64,000 nt of DNA from CAYNRA01 sp046293395 (GCA_046293395.1 JBKBOU010000002.1:248001-312000); one strand, 5' to 3'; shown: positions 1 to 8,512, counted from the stretch's first letter. The notes: generated by a model not told the origin, from the letters alone. A program made the numbers and translations.

Positions 1-1907
1 ACCTCCTTTGCAACATCTGCCCCATGACTCATGGCAATACTTACATCTGCTTCTGCCATGGCTTCAGTATCATTAATGCCGTCACCAATCATCGCTACAC
101 ACGCACCCTCTTCTTGTAACTTATTTACAAACAAGCGTTTATCTTGTGGTAATTGTTGCGCATGAACAACTGAAATTCCGACTTGACTTGCAATCCGTTG
201 GGCACTTTCTGGTCTATCTCCCGTCAATAAATAAACGGCTGCCCCTTTGCTTTTCCAAAAATCAACCGAGGCTTTTGCAGACGCTTTCAATTCATCTGCC
301 AACACCCAAATACCTAAAACTACCGAATCATTGGCAAAATAAACCCAGGTAGTTCCGTCATTTGGTAAGTTTATATCAGAAGGAATAGAAATCCCTTCTT
401 TCTCTATAAGACGCTGATTACCAACCAAATATTTATCACCATTTATCCATCCTTCTGTTCCAAAACCAATGAGTTGCTCCGTTTTTTCTACTTCCAGATA
501 CGGAATATCTCCTATGAATTGCTCAATACCTTTGGCCAATGGATGCGTTGAATGACGCTCAATACTTTTTAAAATCTGACTCGCCTTTAGCTGTTCATCG
601 ACATCAATAAACCATTGCTGAGCAACCACAGCGGGTTTTCCGACAGTCAAAGTACCTGTTTTATCATAGATAACGGCAGTCACTTGTGTAAAAGTTTCCA
701 AAACTTCTGCGTCTTTCAGCAAGACGTGCCAACGAGCAGCTTTGCCCATTCCGACAATCAAGGCGGTTGGTGTAGCGAGTCCAAGGGCGCATGGACAAGC
801 AATGACAAGAACCGTAATTGCATGAATCAATCCATCGGAAAGCCCGTTTTCTCCACCCCAAATGGCCCATCCAACAAAAGTAAGCAGTGCAATCACCAGA
901 ACAATCGGCACAAAAATAGCCGCTACTTTATCTACCATTTTCTGAATCGGGGCTTTACTACCTTGGGCGTCGCGTACACGATCTATCAATTGGGCAAGTA
1001 CGGTGTCTTTTCCTGTTTCTGTTACCGTAATTCGAAGTGTTCCTTGTTGATTTAGCGTACCCGAAAAAACCCGATTTCCCTTATTTTTCAAGACGGGTTC
1101 TGCCTCACCAGATAGCAAAGATTCATCCACATACGACTCCCCTTTTCTGACACGACCGTCAACAGGAATCCGCTCCCCTGCCAGCACGTCCACCCAATCA
1201 CCCACCAGAACCTCTGCCAATGGAATTTCTTGGAGTTCTCCGTTACGAACGACCCGCGCCGTTGTTGCTTCCAAAGACATGAGCTGCTGAATAGCCTCTC
1301 CGGTCGATGCCTTTGCCTTTTCTTCCAGATATTTACCGATTAATAAGAAAACAATGACCATACCAGCGGACTCAAAATACAAGTGTTGCGCCCAACCCGT
1401 CATCCAATTGACGAGACTGTAGAAATAAGCAATGCCCGTACTCAAGGCCACGAGCGTATCCATGTTTACCCGTCTGATTCGTGCATTTGTATAAGCATTC
1501 CAGAAAAAAGAGCGACCAAAATAAAAAAGAATGGGCGTGGTGGTTAGAAACAAAACCCAATGCGCCCACGGGTTGTGCATTTCCCACATGCCAAAATACA
1601 TGAGCGGCAAAGCTAGTAGAACAGCCCCCCATGTATTTTTTCCAATTTTATCTATTTTTTTAGCGTGCTGTTCATTGCGAGAAATGTCTTTTTCGGTGTC
1701 AGTGTGCAATAGATAGCCCGTTTTACGTACAGATTTTTCAATTTGTGCTAATTCAAGGGAAGAATCAACGATGGTGAATTGAACTGTTTCAGAGGCATAA
1801 TTCACACGAACATCCGCAAGTCCTTCTTGCTTGGCGAGGGTTGTTTCCAGATGCACAGCACACGCCGCACAGCTCATTCCTTCCACTGTAAGCCTGAATT
1901 TTTCCAT
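1..1907 (-). CDS. copA: Copper-translocating P-type ATPase (CopA-like), C-terminus cut by window edge
   Basis: Inner-membrane P1B-type ATPase that exports Cu(I) from the cytoplasm. The 635 residues visible run from ATG at 1907 to the left edge; about 100 C-terminal residues are missing. It has an N-terminal heavy-metal-binding domain with GMSCAAC near residues 10-16, membrane segments, the actuator SGEAEP, the intramembrane CPC metal site at 371-373, the phosphorylated aspartate D415 in DKTGT, and the GDGIND hinge near 608-613. CPC plus a Cys-x-x-Cys metal-binding domain points to monovalent copper or silver rather than zinc or cadmium. The usual DSPA after GDGIN is replaced by DTEA, a conservative family variant. 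An inverted repeat lies just upstream of the start. The family call is secure; the exact metal is inferred. Confidence 0.93.
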   Translation of the reverse strand, partial: MEKFRLTVEGMSCAACAVHLETTLAKQEGLADVRVNYASETVQFTIVDSSLELAQIEKSVRKTGYLLHTDTEKDISRNEQHAKKIDKIGKNTWGAVLLALPLMYFGMWEMHNPWAHWVLFLTTTPILFYFGRSFFWNAYTNARIRRVNMDTLVALSTGIAYFYSLVNWMTGWAQHLYFESAGMVIVFLLIGKYLEEKAKASTGEAIQQLMSLEATTARVVRNGELQEIPLAEVLVGDWVDVLAGERIPVDGRVRKGESYVDESLLSGEAEPVLKNKGNRVFSGTLNQQGTLRITVTETGKDTVLAQLIDRVRDAQGSKAPIQKMVDKVAAIFVPIVLVIALLTFVGWAIWGGENGLSDGLIHAITVLVIACPCALGLATPTALIVGMGKAARWHVLLKDAEVLETFTQVTAVIYDKTGTLTVGKPAVVAQQWFIDVDEQLKASQILKSIERHSTHPLAKGIEQFIGDIPYLEVEKTEQLIGFGTEGWINGDKYLVGNQRLIEKEGISIPSDINLPNDGTTWVYFANDSVVLGIWVLADELKASAKASVDFWKSKGAAVYLLTGDRPESAQRIASQVGISVVHAQQLPQDKRLFVNKLQEEGACVAMIGDGINDTEAMAEADVSIAMSHGADVAKE

Positions 1908-1925
1908 AATCTGTTCATTTTTTAA

Positions 1926-1933
1926 CAAAATTA
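1926..1933 (-). promoter_or_regulatory. Candidate -7 element of copA promoter
   Basis: On the minus strand this reads TAATTTTG, matching the Bacteroidota -7 consensus TAnnTTTG, and lies 18 bases before the copA ATG. No well-spaced TTG -33 element is seen, and the -33 region is occupied by an inverted repeat. Confidence 0.4.
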
Positions 1934-1944
1934 CCTGAAATACA

Positions 1945-1969
1945 CCGCCAACCATTATAAATTTGGCGG
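1945..1969. promoter_or_regulatory. Inverted repeat CCGCCAA-N11-TTGGCGG upstream of copA
   Basis: Perfect 7-base arms (1945-1951 and 1963-1969) in an otherwise AT-rich region, placed where the -33 element of the copA promoter should be. This position suits a metal-responsive repressor or activator operator. It does not have the usual CueR-type spacing, so the regulator is unknown. Confidence 0.4.
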
Positions 1970-2517
1970 CTATCTGTTACATAATTTGATAAAAACAAAT
2001 AAGTACAATACCCAAAAGCAACTTAACATACTTATAATCAAATATTTGTATCAATTCAGTTATTTTTCATTCCGTTACAAAGGAATGCTAGAAGACTTTT
2101 TTAGGCCTCATTTATTTCTTTTTAATAGATTGTATCTATGGATTTTGGACAAAAACTGACGAAGAAAATTGCTGAAAATGCCAAAAAGACCTTTCAGAAA
2201 TAGGCAAATACGAACATAATTTTGTTTTTATCAAAAAAAACATGTAAATTAATGTAACAACAAAATAAAAATTCAAATTAAGTAAATATAACCATCTTTT
2301 ATTTTGTATCAATTCATAGAAGCATTCAAAAAAAATATTTTTTCAGTTATTCGATTTTGACTTTTTGAAGAAAAAGAGAATAATTTTCAAAATCGCCCTA
2401 ATTGACGTATTAAAATGAATAAAAATAGAGCTAAAAATGAGAAATAAGTGAATTTTGCGTGAAAATAGAAGACATTTTTGTACTATTCCCATATTTTATT
2501 TCATGAAACTAATGAAT

Positions 2518-2525
2518 TACTTTTG
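2518..2525 (+). promoter_or_regulatory. Candidate -7 element for the 2600-3325 gene pair
   Basis: TACTTTTG matches the Bacteroidota -7 consensus TAnnTTTG, with a leader of roughly 70 bases to the ATG at 2600. No TTG at the right distance upstream, so support is partial. Confidence 0.4.
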
Positions 2526-2599
2526 TTGTAGTAATAGCAAGCAGAGAGGCACAGAGCTACACAAAACTGCTCTATTTGAAAATCAAAACATATACAATT

Positions 2600-3013
2600 A
2601 TGCAAAAGCAACAATATTTAACACCGAATTTATATACAACAAACAACGCATCAGAAATCATTGATTACTTAGTAGATCATCAAATGATGCCAGCGAACTT
2701 AGACGTAAACCACGTTGTTTCTGCATTTGACGGAGATAACTTCACGCTGGTTTTGTTCGTAAAGTCAGAAGCAGAACAAAAATTCATGCTTTTCCGCTTC
2801 GAGAACTTTGCTATTTGCAAGGCAGAAATGATGAAACTATCTAACGTGTTCAATTCAATCATCGCGAGTGAGGCAGATACGCACACGTACAAAAAAGCGA
2901 AACGTATTTTAGACGAAACCGTTTACATGTTACCAACGTATCGGGCGATGTATGGCTACAAAGTAGATGAAAACCTGCTGTTTGACTCAAGTAGCCAAGC
3001 CGTTTATATTTAA
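2600..3013 (+). CDS. Hypothetical protein, 137 aa
   Basis: Soluble protein of unknown function with no signal peptide or membrane segment. I chose the ATG at 2600; an in-frame TTG at 2576 would add eight residues but has less support. The middle (about residues 45-85) alternates hydrophobic and charged residues in a pattern suggesting a small alpha/beta fold, and Tyr is frequent near the C-terminus. It lies 21 bases before a small secreted protein gene and both share one terminator at 3332-3365, so they probably form a two-gene operon. I do not recognise the family. Confidence 0.7.
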   Translation: MQKQQYLTPNLYTTNNASEIIDYLVDHQMMPANLDVNHVVSAFDGDNFTLVLFVKSEAEQKFMLFRFENFAICKAEMMKLSNVFNSIIASEADTHTYKKAKRILDETVYMLPTYRAMYGYKVDENLLFDSSSQAVYI

Positions 3014-3034
3014 CTCATAAACAAACAAGTAGAG

Positions 3035-3325
3035 ATGAAAAAGAAAGTGATTGGATTAGTTTTAGGGGGCTTTTTCTTCTTGATGGGAACAACACACGCA
3101 CAAAGCGATACGGGTTTGAATCCCAACAATTACAAGCATAAAAACAAAGCCTTGGCATCTGCTGGTAAGAAAACCACAGTAAATGCAACCCAAAAAGAGG
3201 TTTTAGCTTCGAAAAATTACAAGAAGCACCAAAATAAGTCGAACATGAATATTGTCACAACAGACGCGGTTCAATCGACGGATGCACGGATTCGGAAAGC
3301 GAATTACAAAAGTTCGTTCAATTAA
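3035..3325 (+). CDS. Small secreted protein, 96 aa, unknown function
   Basis: It begins with a clear Sec signal peptide (MKKK, a hydrophobic core and THAQS; cleavage expected after Ala-Gln near residue 23). The mature part of about 73 residues is strongly basic and rich in Lys, Asn, Ala and Thr, with two similar NYKKH/NYKHK stretches, and contains no cysteine. It should be exported to the periplasm or beyond. Low complexity makes family assignment from sequence alone impossible. It sits 21 bases after the 137-residue protein and immediately before a strong terminator. Confidence 0.7.
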   Translation: MKKKVIGLVLGGFFFLMGTTHAQSDTGLNPNNYKHKNKALASAGKKTTVNATQKEVLASKNYKKHQNKSNMNIVTTDAVQSTDARIRKANYKSSFN

Positions 3326-3331
3326 TCTGAA

Positions 3332-3365
3332 CTAAAAAAAGAGCCTTACGGCTCTTTTTTTAGTT
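3332..3365. terminator. Bidirectional terminator
   Basis: Stem of A-rich arm plus GAGCC / GGCTC with a four-base loop TTAC, flanked by A7 and T7. It serves the + strand pair ending at 3325; the stop codon of the minus-strand nucleosidase gene (3360) lies inside its T-tract, so it also ends that transcript. Confidence 0.85.
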
Positions 3366-4166
3366 ACGTACCTCCTGCAACATACCCAAAACCAGCTGCG
3401 AGGAATTACTAGCGGCAGGTCCCACAAACTGAGAAAAATTGAGTTGCGCCTGATTATTCGCATTATCACTACAACTCCGTAAAACAATAAATGGAAGTCC
3501 AATCGAGCGACAAACATGCCCCACGGCTGCTCCTTCCATTTCTGTTGCTATTGCACCAAACTCCGTAAAAATCCATCTTGCTTTTTCTGTATTACTCACA
3601 AATAAATCACTGGTTCCGATTATCCCCGTAAATACCATTGGTTTTCTACCAGCCACCGCTTTAAACACGACCTTATTGGCTGCCTTTTGGGCTAACTCAA
3701 GTAAATATTTGTCTGCCGGAATCGCGAGTTCCGTAAAATTACCGCCCGCTATTTTCCGAAAAGGCCAAACCGTAAAATACCCTGAAGAATCAATACGTCC
3801 TAAATCATACTGCAAAACAGCCTCTCCAATAACCATATCGCCCGGCAGTGCCTCAGGATGCAATCCACCAGCGACTCCAGTAAAAATCAACCCCTTTAAA
3901 TCAAAATTTTGTGTAAGAACTGCGGTACTGTACGCTGCATTCACTTTACCGACACCCACTTTACAAATTACGACGGGCACACCAACCAATTCGCCCGTAA
4001 AAAAATCAATTCCTCCTTTTTGACTCTTTTCCTTTTTTTGCAGATTTTCGACTAATAAATTAATTTCTTGATCCAATGCACCCATAATGGCATACCGTTG
4101 CCCATAGGAAGTGACAGAAAAGTACAAGAATAGAAGAACCGAATACCTTATTTTTTTTATTGCCAT
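3360..4166 (-). CDS. mtnN: Exported 5'-methylthioadenosine/S-adenosylhomocysteine nucleosidase
   Basis: Hydrolyses MTA or SAH (nucleoside phosphorylase superfamily) to adenine plus the thioribose. The key residues of the MTAN family are visible: E34 in GALDQEI, M210-E211 in the substrate loop ATEMEG, and the catalytic acid D234 in RSCSDNAN. Unlike the usual cytoplasmic enzyme of about 230 residues it is 268 long and begins with a Sec-type signal sequence (hydrophobic run at residues 8-20, YGQ cleavage), so it is predicted to be periplasmic. Its start overlaps by 10 bases the stop of the upstream purine permease gene, which implies translational coupling: hydrolysis outside the inner membrane and uptake of the released base. 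The family call is strong; export is inferred from the N-terminus. Confidence 0.88.
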   Translation of the reverse strand: MAIKKIRYSVLLFLYFSVTSYGQRYAIMGALDQEINLLVENLQKKEKSQKGGIDFFTGELVGVPVVICKVGVGKVNAAYSTAVLTQNFDLKGLIFTGVAGGLHPEALPGDMVIGEAVLQYDLGRIDSSGYFTVWPFRKIAGGNFTELAIPADKYLLELAQKAANKVVFKAVAGRKPMVFTGIIGTSDLFVSNTEKARWIFTEFGAIATEMEGAAVGHVCRSIGLPFIVLRSCSDNANNQAQLNFSQFVGPAASNSSQLVLGMLQEVRN

Positions 4167-5461
4167 AAGAAATAGATAGATAAAAGTGTGAGGATATATA
4201 AAATGAGAGGAACTTCGCTGCGTTTTCCTGCGAACACTTTAAGTAGTGTCCAACTAATAAATCCGAAGGAAATTCCGATGGATAAACTATACGTAAAAGG
4301 CATGAGAACAAGTGTTAGAAAGCAAGGGATAGCTATTTCTTGGTTTCGCCAGTCGATTTCACGTAGCGGAGCAAGCATATACGAACCTACCAAAACGAGT
4401 GCAATAGAACTAGCAATGCTTGGAATAATGGATAGCAACGGCGACAAAAACATGAAAGGTAAAAATAAAAAAGCCGCCGTTATCGCTGTTTTACCTGTTC
4501 TACCGCCTGCCTCAATACCAACAGCCGACTCAATGAAGGCAGTTCCTGAACTACTTCCTACCAAACCTGCGAAGATGGTTGCCAAAGAATCTGTCATGAG
4601 TGATTTTCGCATATTTTGAGGCGAGCCGTCTATATCTTTGAGTCCAGACGCTTCTGAAAGTCCTACAAAAGTGGAGATGCCGTCGAATAAAATCGTAAAT
4701 GTAAATACAAATAATACAGGTAAGTAAGCAAAGTGAAGTGAACCAAGAAGGTCGGCTTTAAATAAAAGTGAGAAATCTGGTGCAGCCCAAATTCCGGTAT
4801 AATTTACGAGAGAAGATACTCCAAAATTTACAGCGGACGCATCGCCCCACCAACGGCCAATCGGCCAAGCGAGGGCAGTTGTACCTACAATTCCGTAAAT
4901 CAAAGCACCGGGAATACGACGTAACGAAAGAACAGCAGTCAATAGTAATCCACCAAGAAAAGTCAGAATGATTGGGTCTTTGAAGGATGCCATACTTACT
5001 AACGTAGCTGGATTATCTACGATAAAGTGGGCATTTTGAAAACCAATGAAACAGATAAACAACCCAATTCCGGCAGAAACTGCATGTCTCAACTCGGTAG
5101 GAATAGCTGCAATGATTTTTTCTCTTGTTTTGAAAAGCGAAAGCAACAAAAAGAGAACCCCAGACCAAAAGACAGTTCCCAAAGCTTGTTCGTAAGACAA
5201 ACCGTACATTTGTACGGCTGTAAACGCAAAAAAGGCGTTGATACCCATTCCTGGAGCAACAATAATGGGATTTTTCGCATACAAGCCCATCGTAAGACTA
5301 CCAAAAAAAGAGACGAGCACGGTGGATGTCAATACCGCAGAAAAAGGCATACCCGTAGTGGATAGAATTGCGGGGTTGACCACAATGATATAAAATGCTG
5401 CTAAAAAAGTGCTGATTCCGGCGAGGACTTCTGTTCGGAGAGAGGTGGTTGGTTGTTTCAT
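4157..5461 (-). CDS. NCS2-family (AzgA/PbuG-like) guanine/hypoxanthine/adenine permease
   Basis: Inner-membrane purine:cation symporter of 434 residues, the usual size for this family. The start at 5461 gives MKQPTTSLRTEVLAG, which fits the conserved RTExxAGxxTF beginning; an upstream in-frame start at 5536 would add 25 unlikely residues and would run into the tRNA terminator. About 13 hydrophobic segments follow, with the family stretches APGMGINAFFAF (substrate-binding region) and FDGISTFVGL, and SSSGTAFIESAVGI later. It overlaps the exported nucleosidase gene, pointing to adenine salvage. Substrate choice between guanine, hypoxanthine and adenine is not decided by the sequence. Confidence 0.9.
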   Translation of the reverse strand: MKQPTTSLRTEVLAGISTFLAAFYIIVVNPAILSTTGMPFSAVLTSTVLVSFFGSLTMGLYAKNPIIVAPGMGINAFFAFTAVQMYGLSYEQALGTVFWSGVLFLLLSLFKTREKIIAAIPTELRHAVSAGIGLFICFIGFQNAHFIVDNPATLVSMASFKDPIILTFLGGLLLTAVLSLRRIPGALIYGIVGTTALAWPIGRWWGDASAVNFGVSSLVNYTGIWAAPDFSLLFKADLLGSLHFAYLPVLFVFTFTILFDGISTFVGLSEASGLKDIDGSPQNMRKSLMTDSLATIFAGLVGSSSGTAFIESAVGIEAGGRTGKTAITAAFLFLPFMFLSPLLSIIPSIASSIALVLVGSYMLAPLREIDWRNQEIAIPCFLTLVLMPFTYSLSIGISFGFISWTLLKVFAGKRSEVPLILYILTLLSIYFLWQ

Positions 5462-5536
5462 TTTGCTTAAAAGGTAGCAATTTACATGAAACGGAGGGTT
5501 CAGACAAACAGAAAAGGGAAGATTTGCATAAAACAA

Positions 5537-5564
5537 AAAATCCCAACTTTGCAGTTGGGATTTT
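5537..5564 (-). terminator. Terminator of tRNA-Thr transcript
   Basis: Arms TCCCAACT / AGTTGGGA extended by A4/T4 pairs, four-base loop, with a T6 tract on the minus strand. It lies directly between the 3' end of tRNA-Thr and the permease gene, so the permease probably has its own promoter. Confidence 0.85.
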
Positions 5565-5567
5565 AAG

Positions 5568-5640
<73 letters not shown>

Positions 5641-5660
5641 GTCGTTGTTTTAACGTGATG

Positions 5661-5691
5661 CAAAATTAGTATTTTGAAATATATCACGCAA
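5661..5691 (-). promoter_or_regulatory. Promoter of tRNA-Thr
   Basis: On the minus strand TTG (5691-5689), a 20-base spacer and TAATTTTG (5668-5661), a full match to the Bacteroidota promoter pattern, about 20 bases before the tRNA 5' end. Confidence 0.75.
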
Positions 5692-5750
5692 GTTTTGAAT
5701 GAAAAAAATTAACAAAAAAAATAAATTATTTTTCAGTTAGTTCATTTTCA

Positions 5751-5797
5751 ATGGGTTACGGATTTACTTTTATGGGTTTGCCAAATCCGTAACCCAT
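5751..5797. terminator. Long inverted repeat downstream of the DUF349 gene
   Basis: Perfect 15-base arms, ATGGGTTACGGATTT (5751-5765) and its complement (5783-5797), with a 17-base loop, starting 6 bases after the DUF349 stop. The stem is long but is followed by ATTGAAAA rather than a T-tract, so it could be a 3'-end stabilising hairpin instead of a classical terminator. Confidence 0.55.
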
Positions 5798-5802
5798 CCA
5801 AT

Positions 5803-7713
5803 TTACGAGGCTGAAACGATGAGTTTCAATTTTTCCTCCAATTGTGCTAACTCTTTTTCAGCCGCTTCGATTTTTTTATCGTATTCTGCTTTCAATTTAT
5901 CCGCTCCTTTGGATGGCCCAAAGAACTCGATATTATTTCTCCAGAGTGCTACATCGTCTTCAATGCCTTTGATTTTCTTTCTCAAATCATTTTCTTGTTT
6001 AGCAAACGACTTATTCCCTCCTTTCCCAGAGGTTTTCAAGACAACTTCTACTTCATTTTGGAGCATCAGTTTGTCTTTTTCAGCACCTTCAATATTGGAA
6101 GCTGACTTTACGTAACTGTTGATAGCATCGATAAACTCAGTCTGAATGCGCTGCATATCTTTTCTAGGTACGAACCCAATCGAGTTATACCGTTTCTTAA
6201 AGTCTGCGAGTTGCGCCATATCCATGGATTCAGTGGCGATACTTGCTTTTATTTCGCCAATCAAAGCCTCTTTTGAGGCTAGATTCTCTGCATATTCTTT
6301 ATCGACTTCACTCGATGCGGCACGCTTTAAGTCAAAAAACGCGTCACATGCTTTTTTGAAGCGATTATAAATGCTGTCCTTCTGTTTTTCAGGAACGTGC
6401 CCAATAGTTCTCCATGTTTTTTGAAGCTCCACAACCTTGTTTGTATTGTCGGCAGAGACGTCTTCTGCTTCCAGAAGTGCTTCTACTTGCTCACACAAAT
6501 ACGTTTTTGCTTTTAGGTTTTCGATGCGTTCTGCCTCCAAAGCATGGAAGAAGTCACCTTTATTTTTGAAGAAAGTCTTGAGTAATTTCCAAAACTCCTT
6601 GCTAACTGTTTTTCCTTTTTCTTTATCAACAGAGCCTTTGATGGCATTCCATTGTTCTTGGATTTCTAGAACCTCTTTTGTTTTCGCATTCCACTCGTTG
6701 ATACTTTGGCTAGAAAATGCCACATATCCACGAATGTTTTCGAGTAATCTTTGCTTAGCCTCCAAAATCTCGTCTTGGAGTTTGTTGTTTTCAGCCAACT
6801 GATTTCTACGTTTTGCGTAGATAATGTCGAAAGCAGCTTTCAAACGAGCCCAGAGTTGTTCTTGCTCTTCTCTCGGTGCTGGCCCGATTTGCTTGTATTC
6901 TGTTTGCAAATCATTCGCCAATTTAAACGCGCCAGGTGCAAGCGAGTCAGAGGCTTCTGCTTCTTTTGCGATGGCTTCAATACGCTCAACCAATTCTTTT
7001 TTACCTTCTAAGTTCTTCTTGCGATCCAAATCTTTCAATTCGTTTTGGATATTACGAATACTGAAATAACGATCGACCAACGCATTGTATGCTTGCCACA
7101 AAGAGCCATTATGCGGAGAACTCACGTTGCCCGCAAGTTTCCATGCTTCTTGCAATTGCTTAAAGGCAGCCCATGTTTCCTTAGAACCTCCTTGTTCTTC
7201 TTTATCAACAATTTCACGCAATTCTTGCAAGAGACGTGTTTTTGTTTCAAAGTTGTTTTCTTTCAACCGTTCCATTTTCTGGTAATGGCTGGTACGTGCT
7301 TCCCGAATCTGAACGAGTAGGGATTCAAAACGAACAGAATAATTGTCGTTTTTGAACTCGAAGCCTTCTTCACTACCGTTTTCAGCGATATAAGCCTTCA
7401 AAGCATCTGTTTTTTCTTGTACTTTCATCTCATCAAAAACAGGTCGCATTTCTTTCAAAACGTTGTCTATGTTCTTAATATCTGCGTTTGAAACCTGCGG
7501 ATTTTGAATGGATTCAAGAAGTTTTTCAGCCAAATCAACAAAGTCTTTTTTGTCCAAAGAGGCGAAATCGACTCCTTTTCCAACAAAGTCAAGCTCTTGT
7601 TGTTCAGTTTCGGCTAATTCAGGAGTGGATTCAGTATCAACCGTTGTTGGTACGGCATTGGTTTCCTCATTGCCAATGTTGCTGTCTGTCGTTGCGTTGT
7701 GTTGCTCTGCCAT
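5803..7713 (-). CDS. DUF349 domain-containing coiled-coil protein
   Basis: Soluble cytoplasmic protein of 636 residues built from repeated DUF349 units (aromatic-rich helical repeats such as ETWAAFKQLQEAWKLAGN, LWARLKAAFD and FWKLLKTFFKNKGDFFHAL), preceded by an acidic, Thr/Glu-rich N-terminal tail of about 45 residues and ending in a coiled coil (residues about 560-630). The family is abundant in Bacteroidota; its molecular role is not established. The start MAEQHN at 7713 leaves a 93-base divergent promoter region shared with pdxH. A long hairpin follows the stop. Confidence 0.88.
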   Translation of the reverse strand: MAEQHNATTDSNIGNEETNAVPTTVDTESTPELAETEQQELDFVGKGVDFASLDKKDFVDLAEKLLESIQNPQVSNADIKNIDNVLKEMRPVFDEMKVQEKTDALKAYIAENGSEEGFEFKNDNYSVRFESLLVQIREARTSHYQKMERLKENNFETKTRLLQELREIVDKEEQGGSKETWAAFKQLQEAWKLAGNVSSPHNGSLWQAYNALVDRYFSIRNIQNELKDLDRKKNLEGKKELVERIEAIAKEAEASDSLAPGAFKLANDLQTEYKQIGPAPREEQEQLWARLKAAFDIIYAKRRNQLAENNKLQDEILEAKQRLLENIRGYVAFSSQSINEWNAKTKEVLEIQEQWNAIKGSVDKEKGKTVSKEFWKLLKTFFKNKGDFFHALEAERIENLKAKTYLCEQVEALLEAEDVSADNTNKVVELQKTWRTIGHVPEKQKDSIYNRFKKACDAFFDLKRAASSEVDKEYAENLASKEALIGEIKASIATESMDMAQLADFKKRYNSIGFVPRKDMQRIQTEFIDAINSYVKSASNIEGAEKDKLMLQNEVEVVLKTSGKGGNKSFAKQENDLRKKIKGIEDDVALWRNNIEFFGPSKGADKLKAEYDKKIEAAEKELAQLEEKLKLIVSAS

Positions 7714-7760
7714 TTTATACGATAATGTAAACGTTGAAAGAAATTAGTCTGTTCAGCTTG

Positions 7761-7768
7761 CAAAATTA
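7761..7768 (-). promoter_or_regulatory. Candidate -7 element for the DUF349 gene
   Basis: TAATTTTG on the minus strand, a full TAnnTTTG match with a leader of about 40 bases to the ATG at 7713. The nearest TTG is 23 bases further upstream, slightly too far. Confidence 0.42.
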
Positions 7769-7806
7769 TATATTTATACGCAAATTTGACCAAAAAGGAC
7801 TAATTT

Positions 7807-8457
7807 ATGCCAAATGAAATAAATATCGCTGATTTGAGACAGACATATACTCGGAACGAGCTGTTAGAAAAAAATGTTTCAAAAAATCCGTTCGAGACTT
7901 TTCATGTATGGTTTGAAGAGGCTGTAAAATCGGGCATTTTAGAACCAAATGCGATGGTTTTATCAACGATTGAACACCAAATGCCTTCCTCACGGGTAGT
8001 GCTTCTCAAGGCTTTGGACGCTACTGGTTTTGTGTTTTACACAAATTATGAGAGCCACAAAGGGCAACAATTGGTTCAAAATCCCTTTGCTAGTTTAACC
8101 TTTTTTTGGGACAAACTGGAGCGCCAAGTTCGGGTTCAAGGTAGTGTCGAATTTGTTTCGGCTGATGAATCGGACGCGTACTTTCAATCAAGACCACGAG
8201 GTAGCCAACTAGGTGCTTGGGTTTCTGCACAAAGTACTGAAATCCCGGATAGAACGACTTTGGAAGAACGTTTGAAAGAGCTTGAATTACAATATGCGGA
8301 CGAAACGATTCCCATCCCGCGGCCACCTCACTGGGGTGGAATACGCATCCTTCCGCTGAAAATTGAGTTTTGGCAAGGTCGTCCCAATCGGCTACATGAC
8401 CGTCTGTTGTATCAAAAGACGGAAAACAATTGGCAGATTACACGTCTAAGCCCCTGA
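7807..8457 (+). CDS. pdxH: Pyridoxamine 5'-phosphate oxidase
   Basis: FMN enzyme that oxidises pyridoxamine or pyridoxine 5'-phosphate to pyridoxal 5'-phosphate, the last step of vitamin B6 salvage and synthesis. The 216-residue length is typical. Family landmarks seen include SSRVVLLKALDATGFVFYTN and YESHKGQQL (FMN binding), FFWDKLERQVRVQG, and the C-terminal signature with FWQGRPNRLHDRLLY. The ATG at 7807 is preceded by a recognisable AAGGA eight bases upstream, one of the few Shine-Dalgarno-like sites in this window. It stands alone, divergent from the DUF349 gene. Confidence 0.97.
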   Translation: MPNEINIADLRQTYTRNELLEKNVSKNPFETFHVWFEEAVKSGILEPNAMVLSTIEHQMPSSRVVLLKALDATGFVFYTNYESHKGQQLVQNPFASLTFFWDKLERQVRVQGSVEFVSADESDAYFQSRPRGSQLGAWVSAQSTEIPDRTTLEERLKELELQYADETIPIPRPPHWGGIRILPLKIEFWQGRPNRLHDRLLYQKTENNWQITRLSP

Positions 8458-8512
8458 TAGGATAAAATTGTAATTTTTTGCTAATTTTCAACCAACATAC
8501 TGTTTTTGATTG

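Larger units (their letters stand above)
1908..2599. other. AT-rich intergenic region, 692 bases
   Basis: No convincing gene. It holds the copA inverted repeat, a small inverted repeat CATTCC/GGAATG at 2068-2087, a 14-base direct repeat TTTGTATCAATTCA at 2045-2058 and 2303-2316, a 21-codon ORF at 2138-2203, and a promoter-like TACTTTTG at 2518. The rest looks like plain AT-rich spacer. Confidence 0.6.

Noticed and set aside
615..1055. Plus-strand ORF of 146 codons inside copA
   Set aside because: Antisense shadow of the clearly conserved P-type ATPase.
2045..2316. 14-base direct repeat TTTGTATCAATTCA at two places as a possible insertion scar or attachment site
   Set aside because: AT-rich and short, with no integrase nor transposase traces; may be chance.
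2455..2664. 69-codon ORF overlapping the 137-residue gene
   Set aside because: GTG-type start, out of frame with the better-supported gene, low-complexity translation.
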